Shown here piece after piece: positions 26,660 through 35,153 of a stretch of 64,000 nucleotides of DNA. Both the position numbers and the translations under genes were made by a program. Positions within the stretch are counted from its first letter, which is position 1. Each line of letters starts with the position of its first letter. The notes under the pieces were generated by a model. It saw nothing but the letters and a program-made list of their open reading frames with translations. It did not search any database and was not told the origin of the DNA. Source of the DNA: Actinomycetota bacterium (GTDB lineage Bacteria > Actinomycetota > Actinomycetes > Actinomycetales > Dermatophilaceae); contig JAIUNK010000004.1 of NCBI GenBank assembly GCA_020161845.1, forward strand, positions 149,081 to 213,080, in the 5' to 3' direction.

Positions 26660-27343
26660 ATGAGTGAGAGCACAGGGCCCGCCGGCCCGCTGACCGCGCA
26701 CCTGGACGATCCCGACGTCGGCGCGGCCGACCCCGACCCCAGGCCCGACGAGATCGACGTCGCCGCCGAGACCCCGGCCCAGCGCGCGGCCCGGTTCGAG
26801 GCCGAGGCGATGCCCTTCCTGGACCAGCTGTATTCCGCGGCCCTGCGCACCACCCGCAATCCGGCCGACGCCGAAGACCTCGTGCAGGAGACGTTTGCCA
26901 AGGCCTTCGCGGCGTTCCACCAGTACCGGCCGGGCACCAACCTCAAGGCCTGGCTTTATCGCATCCTGACCAATACCTACATCAACACCTACCGCAAGAA
27001 GCAGCGGCAGCCGTTGGAGTCCGATGCCGCCGAGGTGCAGGACTACCAGCTGCACCGGGCCGAATCGCACACCTCGCGCGGCCTGCGGTCGGCCGAGATG
27101 GAGGCGCTGGACCACCTGCCGGACTCCGACGTCACGAAGGCGCTGGCGCAGATCGGCGAGGACTTCCGGTTGGCCGTCTACCTGGCGGACGTCGAGGGCT
27201 TCTCCTACAAGGAGATCGCCGAGATCATGGACACCCCCATCGGGACCGTGATGTCGCGGCTGCACCGGGGCCGCCGCCAGCTGCGCGAGCTGCTCACCGA
27301 CTACGCCCGGGAGCGCGGATTCCTCGGCGGTGAGGACCGGTGA
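26660..27343 (+). CDS. sigR: ECF RNA polymerase sigma factor SigR/SigH (thiol-oxidative stress)
   Basis: A 227-residue sigma factor with an acidic N-terminal extension of about 45 residues. Region 2 (about 50-120) includes [31 protein letters not shown]-type residues and region 4 (about 165-215) includes [26 protein letters not shown]-type residues. It directs transcription of thioredoxin, mycothiol and protein-quality genes after disulfide stress. It is autoregulated by the promoter at 26501. The stop overlaps the anti-sigma gene (GTGA), as in other actinobacteria. Confidence 0.95.
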   Translation: MSESTGPAGPLTAHLDDPDVGAADPDPRPDEIDVAAETPAQRAARFEAEAMPFLDQLYSAALRTTRNPADAEDLVQETFAKAFAAFHQYRPGTNLKAWLYRILTNTYINTYRKKQRQPLESDAAEVQDYQLHRAESHTSRGLRSAEMEALDHLPDSDVTKALAQIGEDFRLAVYLADVEGFSYKEIAEIMDTPIGTVMSRLHRGRRQLRELLTDYARERGFLGGEDR

Positions 27344-27657
27344 GCCAGCCCGCCGCCCGCCAACCCGGCCCGACCGACTGCTCGGAGGTGCTGCTGCGTG
27401 TCTTCGAATATCTCGACCAGGAACTCGACGAGGTGGACGGCGACCGGATCCGGGCGCACCTGGACAGCTGCGGGGACTGCATGAGCGCCTACGAACGCGA
27501 CCGGCTGCTCAAGGCGCTGGTGCGTCGGTCCTGCTCCTGCGAGTCGGCGCCGGAGACGCTGCGCCTGTCGATCCTGACGCGGATCACCACGGTGCACGTG
27601 CAGTACGACGAGCAGTACGTGCGCTACGCGGAACACATCCGCTACGAAGAGAACTGA
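27340..27657 (+). CDS. rsrA: Redox-sensing zinc anti-sigma factor RsrA
   Basis: A 105-residue protein with the ZAS signature H40-x3-C44-x2-C47 and an N-terminal Cys14, the four ligands of the zinc switch. Under reducing conditions it binds SigR; oxidation to a disulfide expels zinc and frees the sigma factor. Two further cysteines (RRSCSCES, about 64 and 66) lie downstream of the core. It starts at a GTG overlapping sigR and ends just before a strong terminator. Confidence 0.93.
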   Translation: MSQPAARQPGPTDCSEVLLRVFEYLDQELDEVDGDRIRAHLDSCGDCMSAYERDRLLKALVRRSCSCESAPETLRLSILTRITTVHVQYDEQYVRYAEHIRYEEN

Positions 27658-27684
27658 GGCGTTCGGCCACGACAGGCGGTCAGC

Positions 27685-27728
27685 CCACGACGGCGGCCCA
27701 CCCGTTCCCGGGTGGGCCGCCGTCGTGG
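27685..27728. terminator. Bidirectional terminator between rsrA and the bL37 gene
   Basis: A perfect 20-bp stem (27685-27704 with 27709-27728) and a four-base TTCC loop. It lies 27 bp after the rsrA stop and 12 bp after the convergent bL37 stop, so it can serve both. No T-run follows on the plus strand, as is usual in high-GC actinobacteria. Confidence 0.85.
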
Positions 27729-27740
27729 TTCGCCGACTGA

Positions 27741-27815
27741 TCAGGCGTTGGGCTTGCGGCCGTGGTTGGCCGCATTCTTCTTCCGGGCGCGGCGCTTGCG
27801 GGCGCGCTTGCTCAT
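27741..27815 (-). CDS. 50S ribosomal protein bL37 (24 residues)
   Basis: A 25-codon gene. The product begins MSKRARKRRARKK and ends NHGRKPNA, the highly basic sequence of the small actinobacterial large-subunit protein bL37. GAGGAG lies six bases before the ATG. The family is known downstream of sigR-rsrA in other actinobacteria, which supports the call. It converges on rsrA across the shared terminator. Confidence 0.88.
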   Translation of the reverse strand: MSKRARKRRARKKNAANHGRKPNA

Positions 27816-28080
27816 GTCTGCTCCTCGATGTGCTCAGTGGGTTCGTGGCGGTCGCCGCCGACCGCCCGGGATGGGGCGCTGCTCCGCCCCACCCGACGTC
27901 CCCGCGGGCCCCGAGGGGCGCCGTGGGCATCGCCCAAGTCTGACACACCGGTACGGTAGCTTCGGCTCGTCCCCGCGCCGGCCCCAGCTGGATCGGGCCC
28001 AGTCGGAGTCCAGTCCGTGCCTGGACCAGTCCTCGGTTGGGGCGGGAATGCCGGGGAGAAGGCTGGAACAAGGCCTCGAT
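27816..28080. other. Gene-free stretch upstream of bL37
   Basis: About 265 bp without a supported gene. It must hold the bL37 promoter on the minus strand. I see no clear hexamers, repeats or conserved RNA in it. The AT-rich regulatory part starts at 28081 and is described separately. Confidence 0.5.
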
Positions 28081-28085
28081 TAATA

Positions 28086-28128
28086 TGGACGCGCGTCCAA
28101 TAATGTGGGTTTTCTGGACGGGCGTCCA
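28086..28128. promoter_or_regulatory. Pair of TGGACG-NN-CGTCCA-type palindromes
   Basis: TGGACGCGCGTCCA (28086-28099, fully palindromic) and TGGACGGGCGTCCA (28115-28128) start 29 bp apart in an unusually AT-rich stretch. A third copy, TGGACGAACGTCCA, occurs at 53795. Symmetric 14-bp sites in tandem upstream of a -10 element suggest a dimeric regulator (TetR-like size). The regulator is not identified. Confidence 0.55.
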
Positions 28129-28181
28129 CAACGAGTGCCTGTCCAAAAGAATGGTGAGCGAAGGCCTGAGCCAAACTTTAG

Positions 28182-28187
28182 TATAAT
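28182..28187 (+). promoter_or_regulatory. Consensus -10 element TATAAT
   Basis: A perfect TATAAT in an AT-rich pocket, 54 bp downstream of the second palindrome and about 200 bp upstream of the Trp-rich leader peptide. No good -35 hexamer is seen at 16-18 bp spacing, which fits a promoter that needs an activator bound upstream. The transcript would include the leader peptide and attenuator. Confidence 0.5.
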
Positions 28188-28390
28188 TTTTCCAGAGATT
28201 CCTCCCGGAAGTCGACCACTCCGTCTCGAAGTGTCAAGATTGAGTTGTTTCGAGGCGCTCCAAGGCAACTCGGAATCGACAGTAGCTGGACACCGCGCGT
28301 GTGGCCTGCCCCACTCTGGGTCGCGCGCACGGACCCCTCCCCTCGGTGACGTACCGGTTCAGCCCCCGGGAAGTCAAAAGGAGTCCCCTC

Positions 28391-28438
28391 ATGATTACTC
28401 AGCCCTCGCTCCGCCGTTCCTGGTGGTGGCAGCCGTAA
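28391..28438 (+). CDS. 15-residue trp-type leader peptide with three tandem Trp codons
   Basis: ATG at 28391, TAA at 28436; the product is [23 protein letters not shown] ends seven bases before the ATG, an excellent ribosome site. Three consecutive TGG codons (28421-28429) just before the stop are the hallmark of tryptophan attenuator leader peptides, including those in front of trpE in actinobacteria. Ribosome stalling at these codons would report low charged tRNA-Trp. The unusual part is that the downstream genes are HD-domain membrane proteins. Confidence 0.8.
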   Translation: MITQPSLRRSWWWQP

Positions 28439-28478
28439 CCCAGTAAAATCTCCCCATGCGCTCCAGGAGAGGTCGTTC

Positions 28479-30050
28479 GTGAGCGAACACGCCGCGCCTG
28501 GTGGGCCCCCACCACGAGCGTGGGGGCCTTTCGCATATGTGGCAGGCCTCGGTGTGGCATGGGCCCTGCTTCTCCCCGTGGCAGCTCTGCGAAGCCATCT
28601 GACGCTGCCAGACGCCCCCGGGTTGATCGTGCTCGTCGTGATGGCGATCGTCAGTTTCCGGGTGATGGATATCCCCTATCGGGGCGCAGCTAATTCCTTC
28701 ACCACTGTGGTCCTTCTGACCTGCCTGGTCCTGTATGGACCACTCGTGGCCGGTGTCGTCGGCCTCGTGGTGGCCTTCGCCGACACGAAGTACGGCCTGT
28801 CCATCGTGCCAGCGTTCAACGGCCTGATGCTGGGCATGACAGCGCTGGTGGGAGGACTCGTCTACCCAGCACTCGGCGGACTCAACGTCCTGCACAGCGT
28901 GCACGGTGCAGGCCCGATCGAGTTGCTGGTCCGGGTCGGGGTGCCCCTCCTGGGGGCCGACCTGGCGATGTGTGTCGTCAACGTCTTGGTGCTCGCCGGG
29001 ATGATGGCCATCACCGGCGGCAGCCCGCGGGCGCTGCTCGTCGGCAGCGTCAAGGAACTCGTTCCGCTCTACATCGGCTACGCCCTGATCGCGTTCGTCT
29101 TCGTGCTGCTGTGGGGTCCTGCGGGGGTCGGCCCGCTCAGCGCCCTGCTCATCGCCGCCCCGCTGGCCATCGCGCACTTCGTCTATGTGCAATACGGCGA
29201 CGAGGTGCGCGCCCACGAACGGATCATCTCGATGTTCACCCGCTCGGGCGACGGCCCCGACGGACGCGTCGCCAGGCACGCCGAGCGAGTCCAGGAACTG
29301 TGTCAGGTCATCGCCGCGCAGCTGGGCATCAGCGAACACGACCGGCAGGTCCTGGGCTATGCCGCCCAACTGCACGACATCGCGATGAAGGCGGTCGTGC
29401 GAGCCACCGATACCCAGCGTGGCGGGTCCGGGCCCTACACGAATGTGCGGGCCCTGATCCCGCACCCGGCCCTCGCCGCGGAACTGGTCTCCGGCGTGAA
29501 CTTCCTGGCGGACGCCGCCGCGACGATCCGCTCGCACCACGAACGCATGGACGGCCGCGGCTATCCCGACGGCCTGGTCGGGCAGGCGATTCCGCTGACC
29601 GCCCGGATTCTGGCGGTGGCCGATGCGTTCGACGCCCTGACCACCACCCGGGGCGAGCGCACCGCGCTGGACACGCCGGGTGCCCTGGCCGAGCTGCAGC
29701 TGTCCGCCGGAAGCCACCTCGACCCGCAGGTGCTGGTCGCGCTGGGCAACGCCCTGCGGGGTCGCACCTGGCCCACCCATGTGGACCCGCTCAACGAGGG
29801 CTCCTGGCTCTGGGACCACCACACCCTGCCCGCCATGTCGGACGTGATCGCCGACGAGATGGCCGCGATCCGGGCCGCGGAGACGCTCCCCGCGAGCGTC
29901 GGCGAGGGGGAGGGGGAACTGGCCGACAGCGCCCCTCGACCGCGCTGGCACCCGGCCGCGTCCGACGGCGAGGATCGCCCCGAACGCGGTCCGCATCCGG
30001 GTGGCGGGCGCAGACGCTCCGCCCGTCCAAGGACCGGTGACCTGCGATGA
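28479..30050 (+). CDS. Membrane-anchored HD-GYP domain phosphohydrolase
   Basis: A 523-residue protein. Residues about 20-245 form seven or eight hydrophobic helices (an MASE-like sensor). Residues about 250-430 are an HD-GYP domain: HD in LHDIAMKA, then [13 protein letters not shown], with the GYP triad intact. Such domains hydrolyse cyclic di-GMP or related nucleotides. The C-terminal 80 residues are polar and disordered-looking. The GTG at 28479 follows AGGAGAGG by six bases; this start places the attenuator hairpin inside the coding region. A GTG at 28540 beyond the hairpin lacks a ribosome site. The stop overlaps the next gene (ATGA). Confidence 0.85.
   Translation: MSEHAAPGGPPPRAWGPFAYVAGLGVAWALLLPVAALRSHLTLPDAPGLIVLVVMAIVSFRVMDIPYRGAANSFTTVVLLTCLVLYGPLVAGVVGLVVAFADTKYGLSIVPAFNGLMLGMTALVGGLVYPALGGLNVLHSVHGAGPIELLVRVGVPLLGADLAMCVVNVLVLAGMMAITGGSPRALLVGSVKELVPLYIGYALIAFVFVLLWGPAGVGPLSALLIAAPLAIAHFVYVQYGDEVRAHERIISMFTRSGDGPDGRVARHAERVQELCQVIAAQLGISEHDRQVLGYAAQLHDIAMKAVVRATDTQRGGSGPYTNVRALIPHPALAAELVSGVNFLADAAATIRSHHERMDGRGYPDGLVGQAIPLTARILAVADAFDALTTTRGERTALDTPGALAELQLSAGSHLDPQVLVALGNALRGRTWPTHVDPLNEGSWLWDHHTLPAMSDVIADEMAAIRAAETLPASVGEGEGELADSAPRPRWHPAASDGEDRPERGPHPGGGRRRSARPRTGDLR
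28504..28531 (+). terminator. Attenuator terminator hairpin following the Trp leader
   Basis: GGCCCCCAC (28504-28512) pairs perfectly with GTGGGGGCC (28520-28528) across a seven-base loop, followed by TTT. The bases CCACCAC (28509-28515) in its 5' arm and loop are complementary to GTGGTGG within the three Trp codons (28423-28429), so leader and terminator can form mutually exclusive structures. The hairpin lies inside the first 17 codons of the HD-GYP gene if that gene starts at 28479. Confidence 0.7.
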
Positions 30051-31363
30051 TGACGGCCTGGCGGGTTCGAGTCGTGGTCCTGGTCTTCGCCGGGATAGCC
30101 GTCACGCTCAGCGTGATGATGCCCGGAGACAGCCTGCGAAGCATCCACTCCGGTGGCCTGATGTCGCTGTTCAGCTACGCGATCATCATCATGGTGGCCG
30201 AACAGTTCCGCCTCGACATCCCGGGCCGCCTGCCGACGTCGTCGATCGCCGCCGCCGCGGGCATGGGCCTGGCGGTCACGACCACGTTGCACGGTGCTCC
30301 GTTCCTGTGCTCCAGCGCGGAGGTGCTGGTCACGGCGCTGATCGGGCAGTGGCTCGGCCAGGCGGTCCTGGTGCGGCGCGGGGTGACCACCGCGGACGAT
30401 CTCGACACCGCGCTGGACGGCGCGATTCGGCTGTTCACGGTCGCCGTGGCCGCTGCCCTCGCGCGGGAGCTGCCGATCTTCAACGGGCGCACGCTGGAGG
30501 CCGCCGGCCAGCATTGGCCCGGTTGGATGCTCGCCTTCGTCATCGTCGGGATCGGGCTGTTGACCAGCCTCTTCGAGGCCCCCCTGCGATCGGCAGGACG
30601 GTCGGCCGCGGTGCTCGGCGGCTGGCGCACGTTGGCTCCGGACGACGCGCGCAGCCACTACCCACTGGGGGCCGCAGTCGCCGCGACCGGCGCCTTGGTG
30701 GCGCTGACCAGCTCGGTCCTGGGTCTGGTCGCGGTGCCCCTGCTGCTGGGCTTCCTGGGGCTCACCGACTTCGCGGTACGCCGGTTCGTGCACGTCCAGG
30801 ACACCTACGGCCAGGCCCTGCGCTCGTTGGCGCGGATGCCGGAGATCGTGGGCTATGTCGCGCAGGGACACGCCGAACGCGTCAGCGACGTGGCGTGGCT
30901 GGTCGCCCGCGAACTGCGCCTGTCCGAGCGGGACACCGACACCCTGCGGACCGCGGCGCTCGTGCACGACCTCGGGCAGCTCGAGCTGCGCCGTACCCTG
31001 CCGCGCGGAGCCACCGTCCAGGCCGCGCCCAGCGACCAGCAGCGGATCGCGGACTGCGGAGCCCGGCTGCTGCGGGAGGGTGGCCCGCCCGGCCCGATCG
31101 CGGACCTGCTGAACAATCAGGCGGTGCCCTACCACCGGGTGCTCTCCGGTCGGGCCGAGGTCCCCGTCGGGGCGCGGATCATCAAGGTGGCCAACGCGTT
31201 CGACGACTACGGCGGCCGGCTGGGCCCGACGTACGGCGAGGATCGGCGCGCCGGCATGGAGCGCCTCTACCTGGGGTTGGGCTATGAGTACGACCCGCGC
31301 GTCGTCGAGGCCCTCAGCCGCGCGCTGGAGCGGCTGCACCCGCTGCCCGACCCCGGGGACTGA
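30047..31363 (+). CDS. Membrane protein with degenerate HD-GYP-like domain
   Basis: A 438-residue protein with the same layout as its upstream partner: hydrophobic helices over about residues 5-240, then an HD domain with [11 protein letters not shown]. The HHExxDGxGYP block is replaced by [10 protein letters not shown], so the GYP motif and probably one metal site are missing. [10 protein letters not shown] replaces the usual ADAFDAMT-type helix. It may be a non-catalytic partner or sensor of the active protein. It starts at an ATG overlapping the upstream stop; the two probably arose by duplication. Confidence 0.8.
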   Translation: MMTAWRVRVVVLVFAGIAVTLSVMMPGDSLRSIHSGGLMSLFSYAIIIMVAEQFRLDIPGRLPTSSIAAAAGMGLAVTTTLHGAPFLCSSAEVLVTALIGQWLGQAVLVRRGVTTADDLDTALDGAIRLFTVAVAAALARELPIFNGRTLEAAGQHWPGWMLAFVIVGIGLLTSLFEAPLRSAGRSAAVLGGWRTLAPDDARSHYPLGAAVAATGALVALTSSVLGLVAVPLLLGFLGLTDFAVRRFVHVQDTYGQALRSLARMPEIVGYVAQGHAERVSDVAWLVARELRLSERDTDTLRTAALVHDLGQLELRRTLPRGATVQAAPSDQQRIADCGARLLREGGPPGPIADLLNNQAVPYHRVLSGRAEVPVGARIIKVANAFDDYGGRLGPTYGEDRRAGMERLYLGLGYEYDPRVVEALSRALERLHPLPDPGD

Positions 31364-31477
31364 CGCTCCGAGACTGACTGTTAGGTAGGTGCCGAACCCA
31401 CTCGAGCCCTATGATCTGCGGGGGGACGCTCGACGGGGTGCGGGAGTCAGCACCTTCTCTAGGGGAAACGGGGCCAC

Positions 31478-32773
31478 GTGAACATCACCGTCGTCGGGCT
31501 GGGCAAGATCGGGTTGCCACTGGCGGTCCAGTTCGCCGGCAAGGGTCACCGCGTCATCGGCGTCGACATCAACCCGGCCCTGGTCGAAGAGGTCAACGCC
31601 GGCCGGGAGCCGTACCCCGGCGAGGCCCAACTGGCCGAGCGGCTCGCCGCGGTGGTCGCCGACGGGCGGCTGCGCGCCAGCACGGACACCACGGCGGCGG
31701 TCGCGGCGAGTACGGCGGTCGTGGTGGTCGTTCCGCTCTTCGTCGACGCCGACGCCCGGCCGGACTTCGCGGCGATGGACGCCGCGACCCGCGCGATCGG
31801 GGCGGGCCTGCACTCCGGCGTGCTGGTCTGCTACGAGACGACGCTGCCGGTCGGCACCACGAGGGACCGGTGGCGGCCGCTGCTGGAGGAGGTCTCCGGG
31901 CTGCGCGCCGGCACCGACTTCCATGTCGCCTTCTCGCCCGAGCGCGTGCTCACCGGCCGGGTGTTCGCCGACCTGCGCAAATATCCGAAGCTGATCGGCG
32001 CGCTCACGCCCGAGGGGGCCAGGCGGACCCGCGAGTTCTATGAGGCCGTGCTCGACTTCGACGCCCGCCCCGACCTGACCCGGCCCAACGGCGTCTGGGA
32101 CCTGGGCACCGCCGAGGCGGCCGAGATGGCCAAGCTCGCCGAAACGACCTATCGCGACGTCAACATCGGCCTGGCCAACCAGTTCGGGCGCTTCGCGGCG
32201 AGCCGCGGCATCGACATCTACCAGGTCATCGAGGCCAGCAACTCCCAGCCGTACAGCCACATCCACCGGCCCGGGATCGCCGTCGGCGGGCACTGCATCC
32301 CCGTCTACCCGCGCCTCTACCTGCACACCGACCCCGACGCGACCATCGTCCGGGCCGCGCGGGAAGCCAACCTGAGCATGCCCGACTACACGGTGGGCCT
32401 GGCGCAGACGGCGTACGGCGACCTGCGCGGCGCCCGGGTGCTCGTCCTCGGCGCCGCCTACCGGGGCGGCGTCAAGGAAACGGCCTTCTCCGGCGCCTAT
32501 CCCACCGTGGCGGCGCTGCTCGCCCGCGGTGCGCGCGCCGAGGTCCACGACCCGATGTTCACCCCGGCGGAACTCGCCGGACTGGGTTTCGAGCCCTGGC
32601 CGGGCCCCGAGTCCGGGCCGGTCGACGTGGCGATCCTGCAGGCCGACCATCCGTGCTACCGCGACTGGACCGCGGCCGACCTGCCCGGCGTGCAACTGGT
32701 CGTCGACGGTCGCGGCACCCTCGACCCCGCCCGGTTCCCCGGGGTCCGGGTCGTCGTCGTGGGTCGCGGCTGA
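31478..32773 (+). CDS. UDP-N-acetyl sugar 6-dehydrogenase (WbpA/WecC family)
   Basis: A 431-residue enzyme. The N-terminal NAD-binding motif is VVGLGKIGLPLA, and the catalytic Cys lies in GGHCIPVYP (about residue 273). ETTLPVGTT and FSPERVLTG are family blocks. It oxidises the C6 hydroxyl of UDP-GlcNAc or UDP-ManNAc to the uronic acid. The GTG at 31478 follows AGGGGAAACGGGG. Together with the epimerase, aminotransferase and oxidoreductase genes next to it, it fits the first step towards UDP-2,3-diamino-uronic acids used in surface glycans. Confidence 0.9.
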   Translation: MNITVVGLGKIGLPLAVQFAGKGHRVIGVDINPALVEEVNAGREPYPGEAQLAERLAAVVADGRLRASTDTTAAVAASTAVVVVVPLFVDADARPDFAAMDAATRAIGAGLHSGVLVCYETTLPVGTTRDRWRPLLEEVSGLRAGTDFHVAFSPERVLTGRVFADLRKYPKLIGALTPEGARRTREFYEAVLDFDARPDLTRPNGVWDLGTAEAAEMAKLAETTYRDVNIGLANQFGRFAASRGIDIYQVIEASNSQPYSHIHRPGIAVGGHCIPVYPRLYLHTDPDATIVRAAREANLSMPDYTVGLAQTAYGDLRGARVLVLGAAYRGGVKETAFSGAYPTVAALLARGARAEVHDPMFTPAELAGLGFEPWPGPESGPVDVAILQADHPCYRDWTAADLPGVQLVVDGRGTLDPARFPGVRVVVVGRG

Positions 32774-32782
32774 CGTCCCCAC

Positions 32783-32826
32783 CGGCCGATCAGCAGCTCG
32801 GCCGATCAGCAGCTCGGCCGATCAGC
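32783..32826. repeat. 16-bp tandem repeat at the 3' end of the epimerase gene
   Basis: Two exact copies of CGGCCGATCAGCAGCT (32783-32798, 32799-32814) and a 12-base partial third (32815-32826) that contains the epimerase stop codon. Each copy repeats the gene's terminal TCA-containing segment. It sits between two convergent genes and looks like slippage duplication; it may affect nothing. Confidence 0.85.
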
Positions 32827-33874
32827 GGGCCAGCTCCGCCACGATCGCGGCGGCGGCGGCACCCGACCCGAACGGGGCGCCACGGTCGATGTCCGGGGCG
32901 CTGCGTAGCGCGAGATCGCCGAGCTGGGCGGGATCGCTGGCCAGCACGTTCCAGCCGCCGTGCAGGGTCTCCGGCCACTCGGTCTCGGTGCGCAGCGTGG
33001 TGCACGGCACGCCCAGCACGTACGCCTCCTTCTGCACCCCGGCCGAGTCGGTCACGACCCCGGCCGCATCCCGCAGGGTCTGGATCATCTCCAGATAGGT
33101 CAGCGGCGGCACCCGACGTACGGCTCCCCTCTGCAGGTCCACCCCGTGCTGTTGGGCTTGCCGGAACAACCGGGGGTTGGTGACGAGCAACACGTCGTAC
33201 GGCAGATCTGCCAGCGCAGCGACGATCGCCCGCAGCCGCGCGGGGTCCTCGATGTTGGCGGTGCGCTGCAGGGTGGCCACGACGTACGGCGGCTCCGGGA
33301 TCAGCTCCCGCCGCGCGATGGGATGCGCGGTCAGGGTGGCCAACGCGGCGATGAGCAGGTCCACCATGACGTCCCCGACGAGCCGGGTGCGCCCGCTCAG
33401 GCCCTCCCCGGCCAGGCGCTGCACGGCCCCCTCGGTCGGGGCGAGCAGCAGGTCCGCGGTGTGGTCGGCGGCGATCCGGTTGCGCTCCTGCGGCATCGTC
33501 CGGTTGTAGGAGCGCAGGCCGGCCTCCACATGCGCCGAGGCCAGCCGCAGGTTCGCGGCCGTGAGCACGGTCGCCAGCGTGGTGTCGGTGTCGCCATAGG
33601 CGAGCACCCAGTCCGGCCGGGTGCCCGCCAGCACCGGCTCCAGCGCGACGAGCACCTCGGCGGTCTCCTGCGCCGCGGACGGCGCCGCGACGCCCAGATG
33701 CACGTTGACGTCGGGGAGCCCGAACCGGTCGAACAGGTCGGCGTACATCGCCCGCAGGTACGGCGGCCCAGTGTGCACCACGACATGCTCCGCGCCCGAA
33801 TCGTCCAGGGCGCGCGCCACCGGAGCCAGCTTGACGAACTGCGGTCGGGAACCGACGACACTGACCACCAACAC
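32822..33874 (-). CDS. UDP-N-acetylglucosamine 2-epimerase family (WecB/WbpI-like)
   Basis: A 350-residue enzyme of the non-hydrolysing 2-epimerase family. Family blocks: VVGSRPQFVKLAPV at the N-terminus, HVEAGLRS, TLQRTANIED and DSAGVQKEAYVLGVPCTTLR. In the WbpI branch it epimerises UDP-GlcNAc(3NAc)A to the manno form. The start is taken as the GTG at 33874, giving the normal N-terminus with GGAGAGG upstream; a TTG at 33898 is possible. It is the only member of the sugar cluster on the minus strand. Confidence 0.88.
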   Translation of the reverse strand: MLVVSVVGSRPQFVKLAPVARALDDSGAEHVVVHTGPPYLRAMYADLFDRFGLPDVNVHLGVAAPSAAQETAEVLVALEPVLAGTRPDWVLAYGDTDTTLATVLTAANLRLASAHVEAGLRSYNRTMPQERNRIAADHTADLLLAPTEGAVQRLAGEGLSGRTRLVGDVMVDLLIAALATLTAHPIARRELIPEPPYVVATLQRTANIEDPARLRAIVAALADLPYDVLLVTNPRLFRQAQQHGVDLQRGAVRRVPPLTYLEMIQTLRDAAGVVTDSAGVQKEAYVLGVPCTTLRTETEWPETLHGGWNVLASDPAQLGDLALRSAPDIDRGAPFGSGAAAAAIVAELAR

Positions 33875-33946
33875 GGGCAGCGTTTCCTCTCCGGTCAACG
33901 CGCTTCGATACAGTCGACCCTGGATCGCCGCGCATCGCCGCGCGAC

Positions 33947-33984
33947 TCCGTCCGGGCCGTGACAGCGACGCTACTCCGGACGGA
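33947..33984. promoter_or_regulatory. 9-bp inverted repeat in the divergent gap of the sugar cluster
   Basis: TCCGTCCGG (33947-33955) and CCGGACGGA (33976-33984) are exact inverted copies with 20 bp between. They lie in the 190-bp gap between the divergent epimerase and aminotransferase genes, where an operator controlling both would be expected. A hairpin in the epimerase leader is the alternative. Confidence 0.45.
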
Positions 33985-34064
33985 ATCCGATCGGGCGCAG
34001 CACCCGACCCGCAACCTCGTGCCTCGCCCTCGTCGTCCGCCGCCGAAAGAGGACCGAGCACGCC

Positions 34065-35153
34065 ATGAACGACTTTATTCCCCCCGCGAAACCGCTCATC
34101 GGCGACGAGGAAATCGAGGCTGTCGCGCGGGTGATGCGCAGCGGCATGCTGGCGCAGGGTCCCGAGGTCGCCGCGTTCGAGCAGGAATTCAGCACGCATT
34201 TCGGGCTGGGTCGGGCCTGCGTCGCGGTGAATTCCGGCACCTCCGGGCTGCACCTGGGGCTGCTGGCCGCCGGCGTGGGACCCGGCATGGAGGTCATCGT
34301 GCCGTCCTTCACGTTCGCCGCGACCGCCAATTCGGTGGCGTTGACGGGCGCGACGCCGATCTTCGCCGACATCGACCCGGACAGCTTCTGCCTCGACCCG
34401 GCGGCGGTCGAGGCGGCGATCACCGAGCGGACGGTCGGCGTGATGCCGGTCCACCTCTACGGTCACCCGGCGAACATGACGGCGCTCCAGGCGATCTGCA
34501 CCGCGCGCGGGATCCGGCTCTTTGAGGACGCGGCGCAGGCGCACGGGGCGTCGCTGGGTGGCACCCCGGTCGGGGCGTTCGGCACCTTCGCGATGTTCAG
34601 CCTGTATCCGACGAAGAACATGACCTCCGGTGAGGGCGGCATGGTCTCCTGCGCCGACGACGAGATCGCCCGACGGGTCAAGCTCTATCGCAATCAGGGA
34701 ATGGAGCGGCAATATCACAACGAGGTCGTCGGCCTGAACAACCGGATGACCGACATCCATGCCGCGATCGGCCGCGTCCAACTGACCAAGGTCGACGCCT
34801 GGACCCGCCGCCGGCAGGAGAACGCCGCCTTCCTGTCCGCAAACCTGACCGGAGTCACGCCGCCGCCGGTCGCCGCCGATGCGGTGCACGTTTATCACCA
34901 ATACACGGTGCGGGTCCCGCAGGATCGGGACGGTCTGGCCACGGCGCTGCGGGAGGAGTACGCCGTGGGCTCGGGCCAGTTCTATCCGGTGCCCAACCAC
35001 CGCCTGAAGCCGTTCCAGGCCGACGTCGACCTGCCGGAGACGGAGCGAGCCGCCCGGGAATGCCTGTCGCTGCCGGTCCACCCCAGCCTGAGCCAGGGCG
35101 ACCTGGAGCGGATCGTCACGGCCGTGAACGCCCTCGCCAAGGCCGGTGCGTGA
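34065..35153 (+). CDS. DegT/DnrJ/EryC1/StrS sugar aminotransferase (WbpE-like)
   Basis: A 362-residue PLP-dependent enzyme. The PLP-binding Lys is in YPTKNMTSGEGG (about residue 185); NSGTSGLHL and EDAAQAHG are further family blocks, the latter supplying the Asp that contacts PLP. It installs an amino group on a keto-sugar nucleotide. The start PPAKPLIGDEEIEAV is typical of the WbpE group, which makes UDP-GlcNAc(3NH2)A from the 3-keto sugar produced by the next gene. The stop touches the next start (TGATG). Confidence 0.92.
   Translation: MNDFIPPAKPLIGDEEIEAVARVMRSGMLAQGPEVAAFEQEFSTHFGLGRACVAVNSGTSGLHLGLLAAGVGPGMEVIVPSFTFAATANSVALTGATPIFADIDPDSFCLDPAAVEAAITERTVGVMPVHLYGHPANMTALQAICTARGIRLFEDAAQAHGASLGGTPVGAFGTFAMFSLYPTKNMTSGEGGMVSCADDEIARRVKLYRNQGMERQYHNEVVGLNNRMTDIHAAIGRVQLTKVDAWTRRRQENAAFLSANLTGVTPPPVAADAVHVYHQYTVRVPQDRDGLATALREEYAVGSGQFYPVPNHRLKPFQADVDLPETERAARECLSLPVHPSLSQGDLERIVTAVNALAKAGA

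Noticed and set aside
31381-31414. TATGAT as a promoter for the 6-dehydrogenase gene
   Set aside because: No -35 element at suitable spacing; the nearest candidate is 23 bp away, so the support is too weak.
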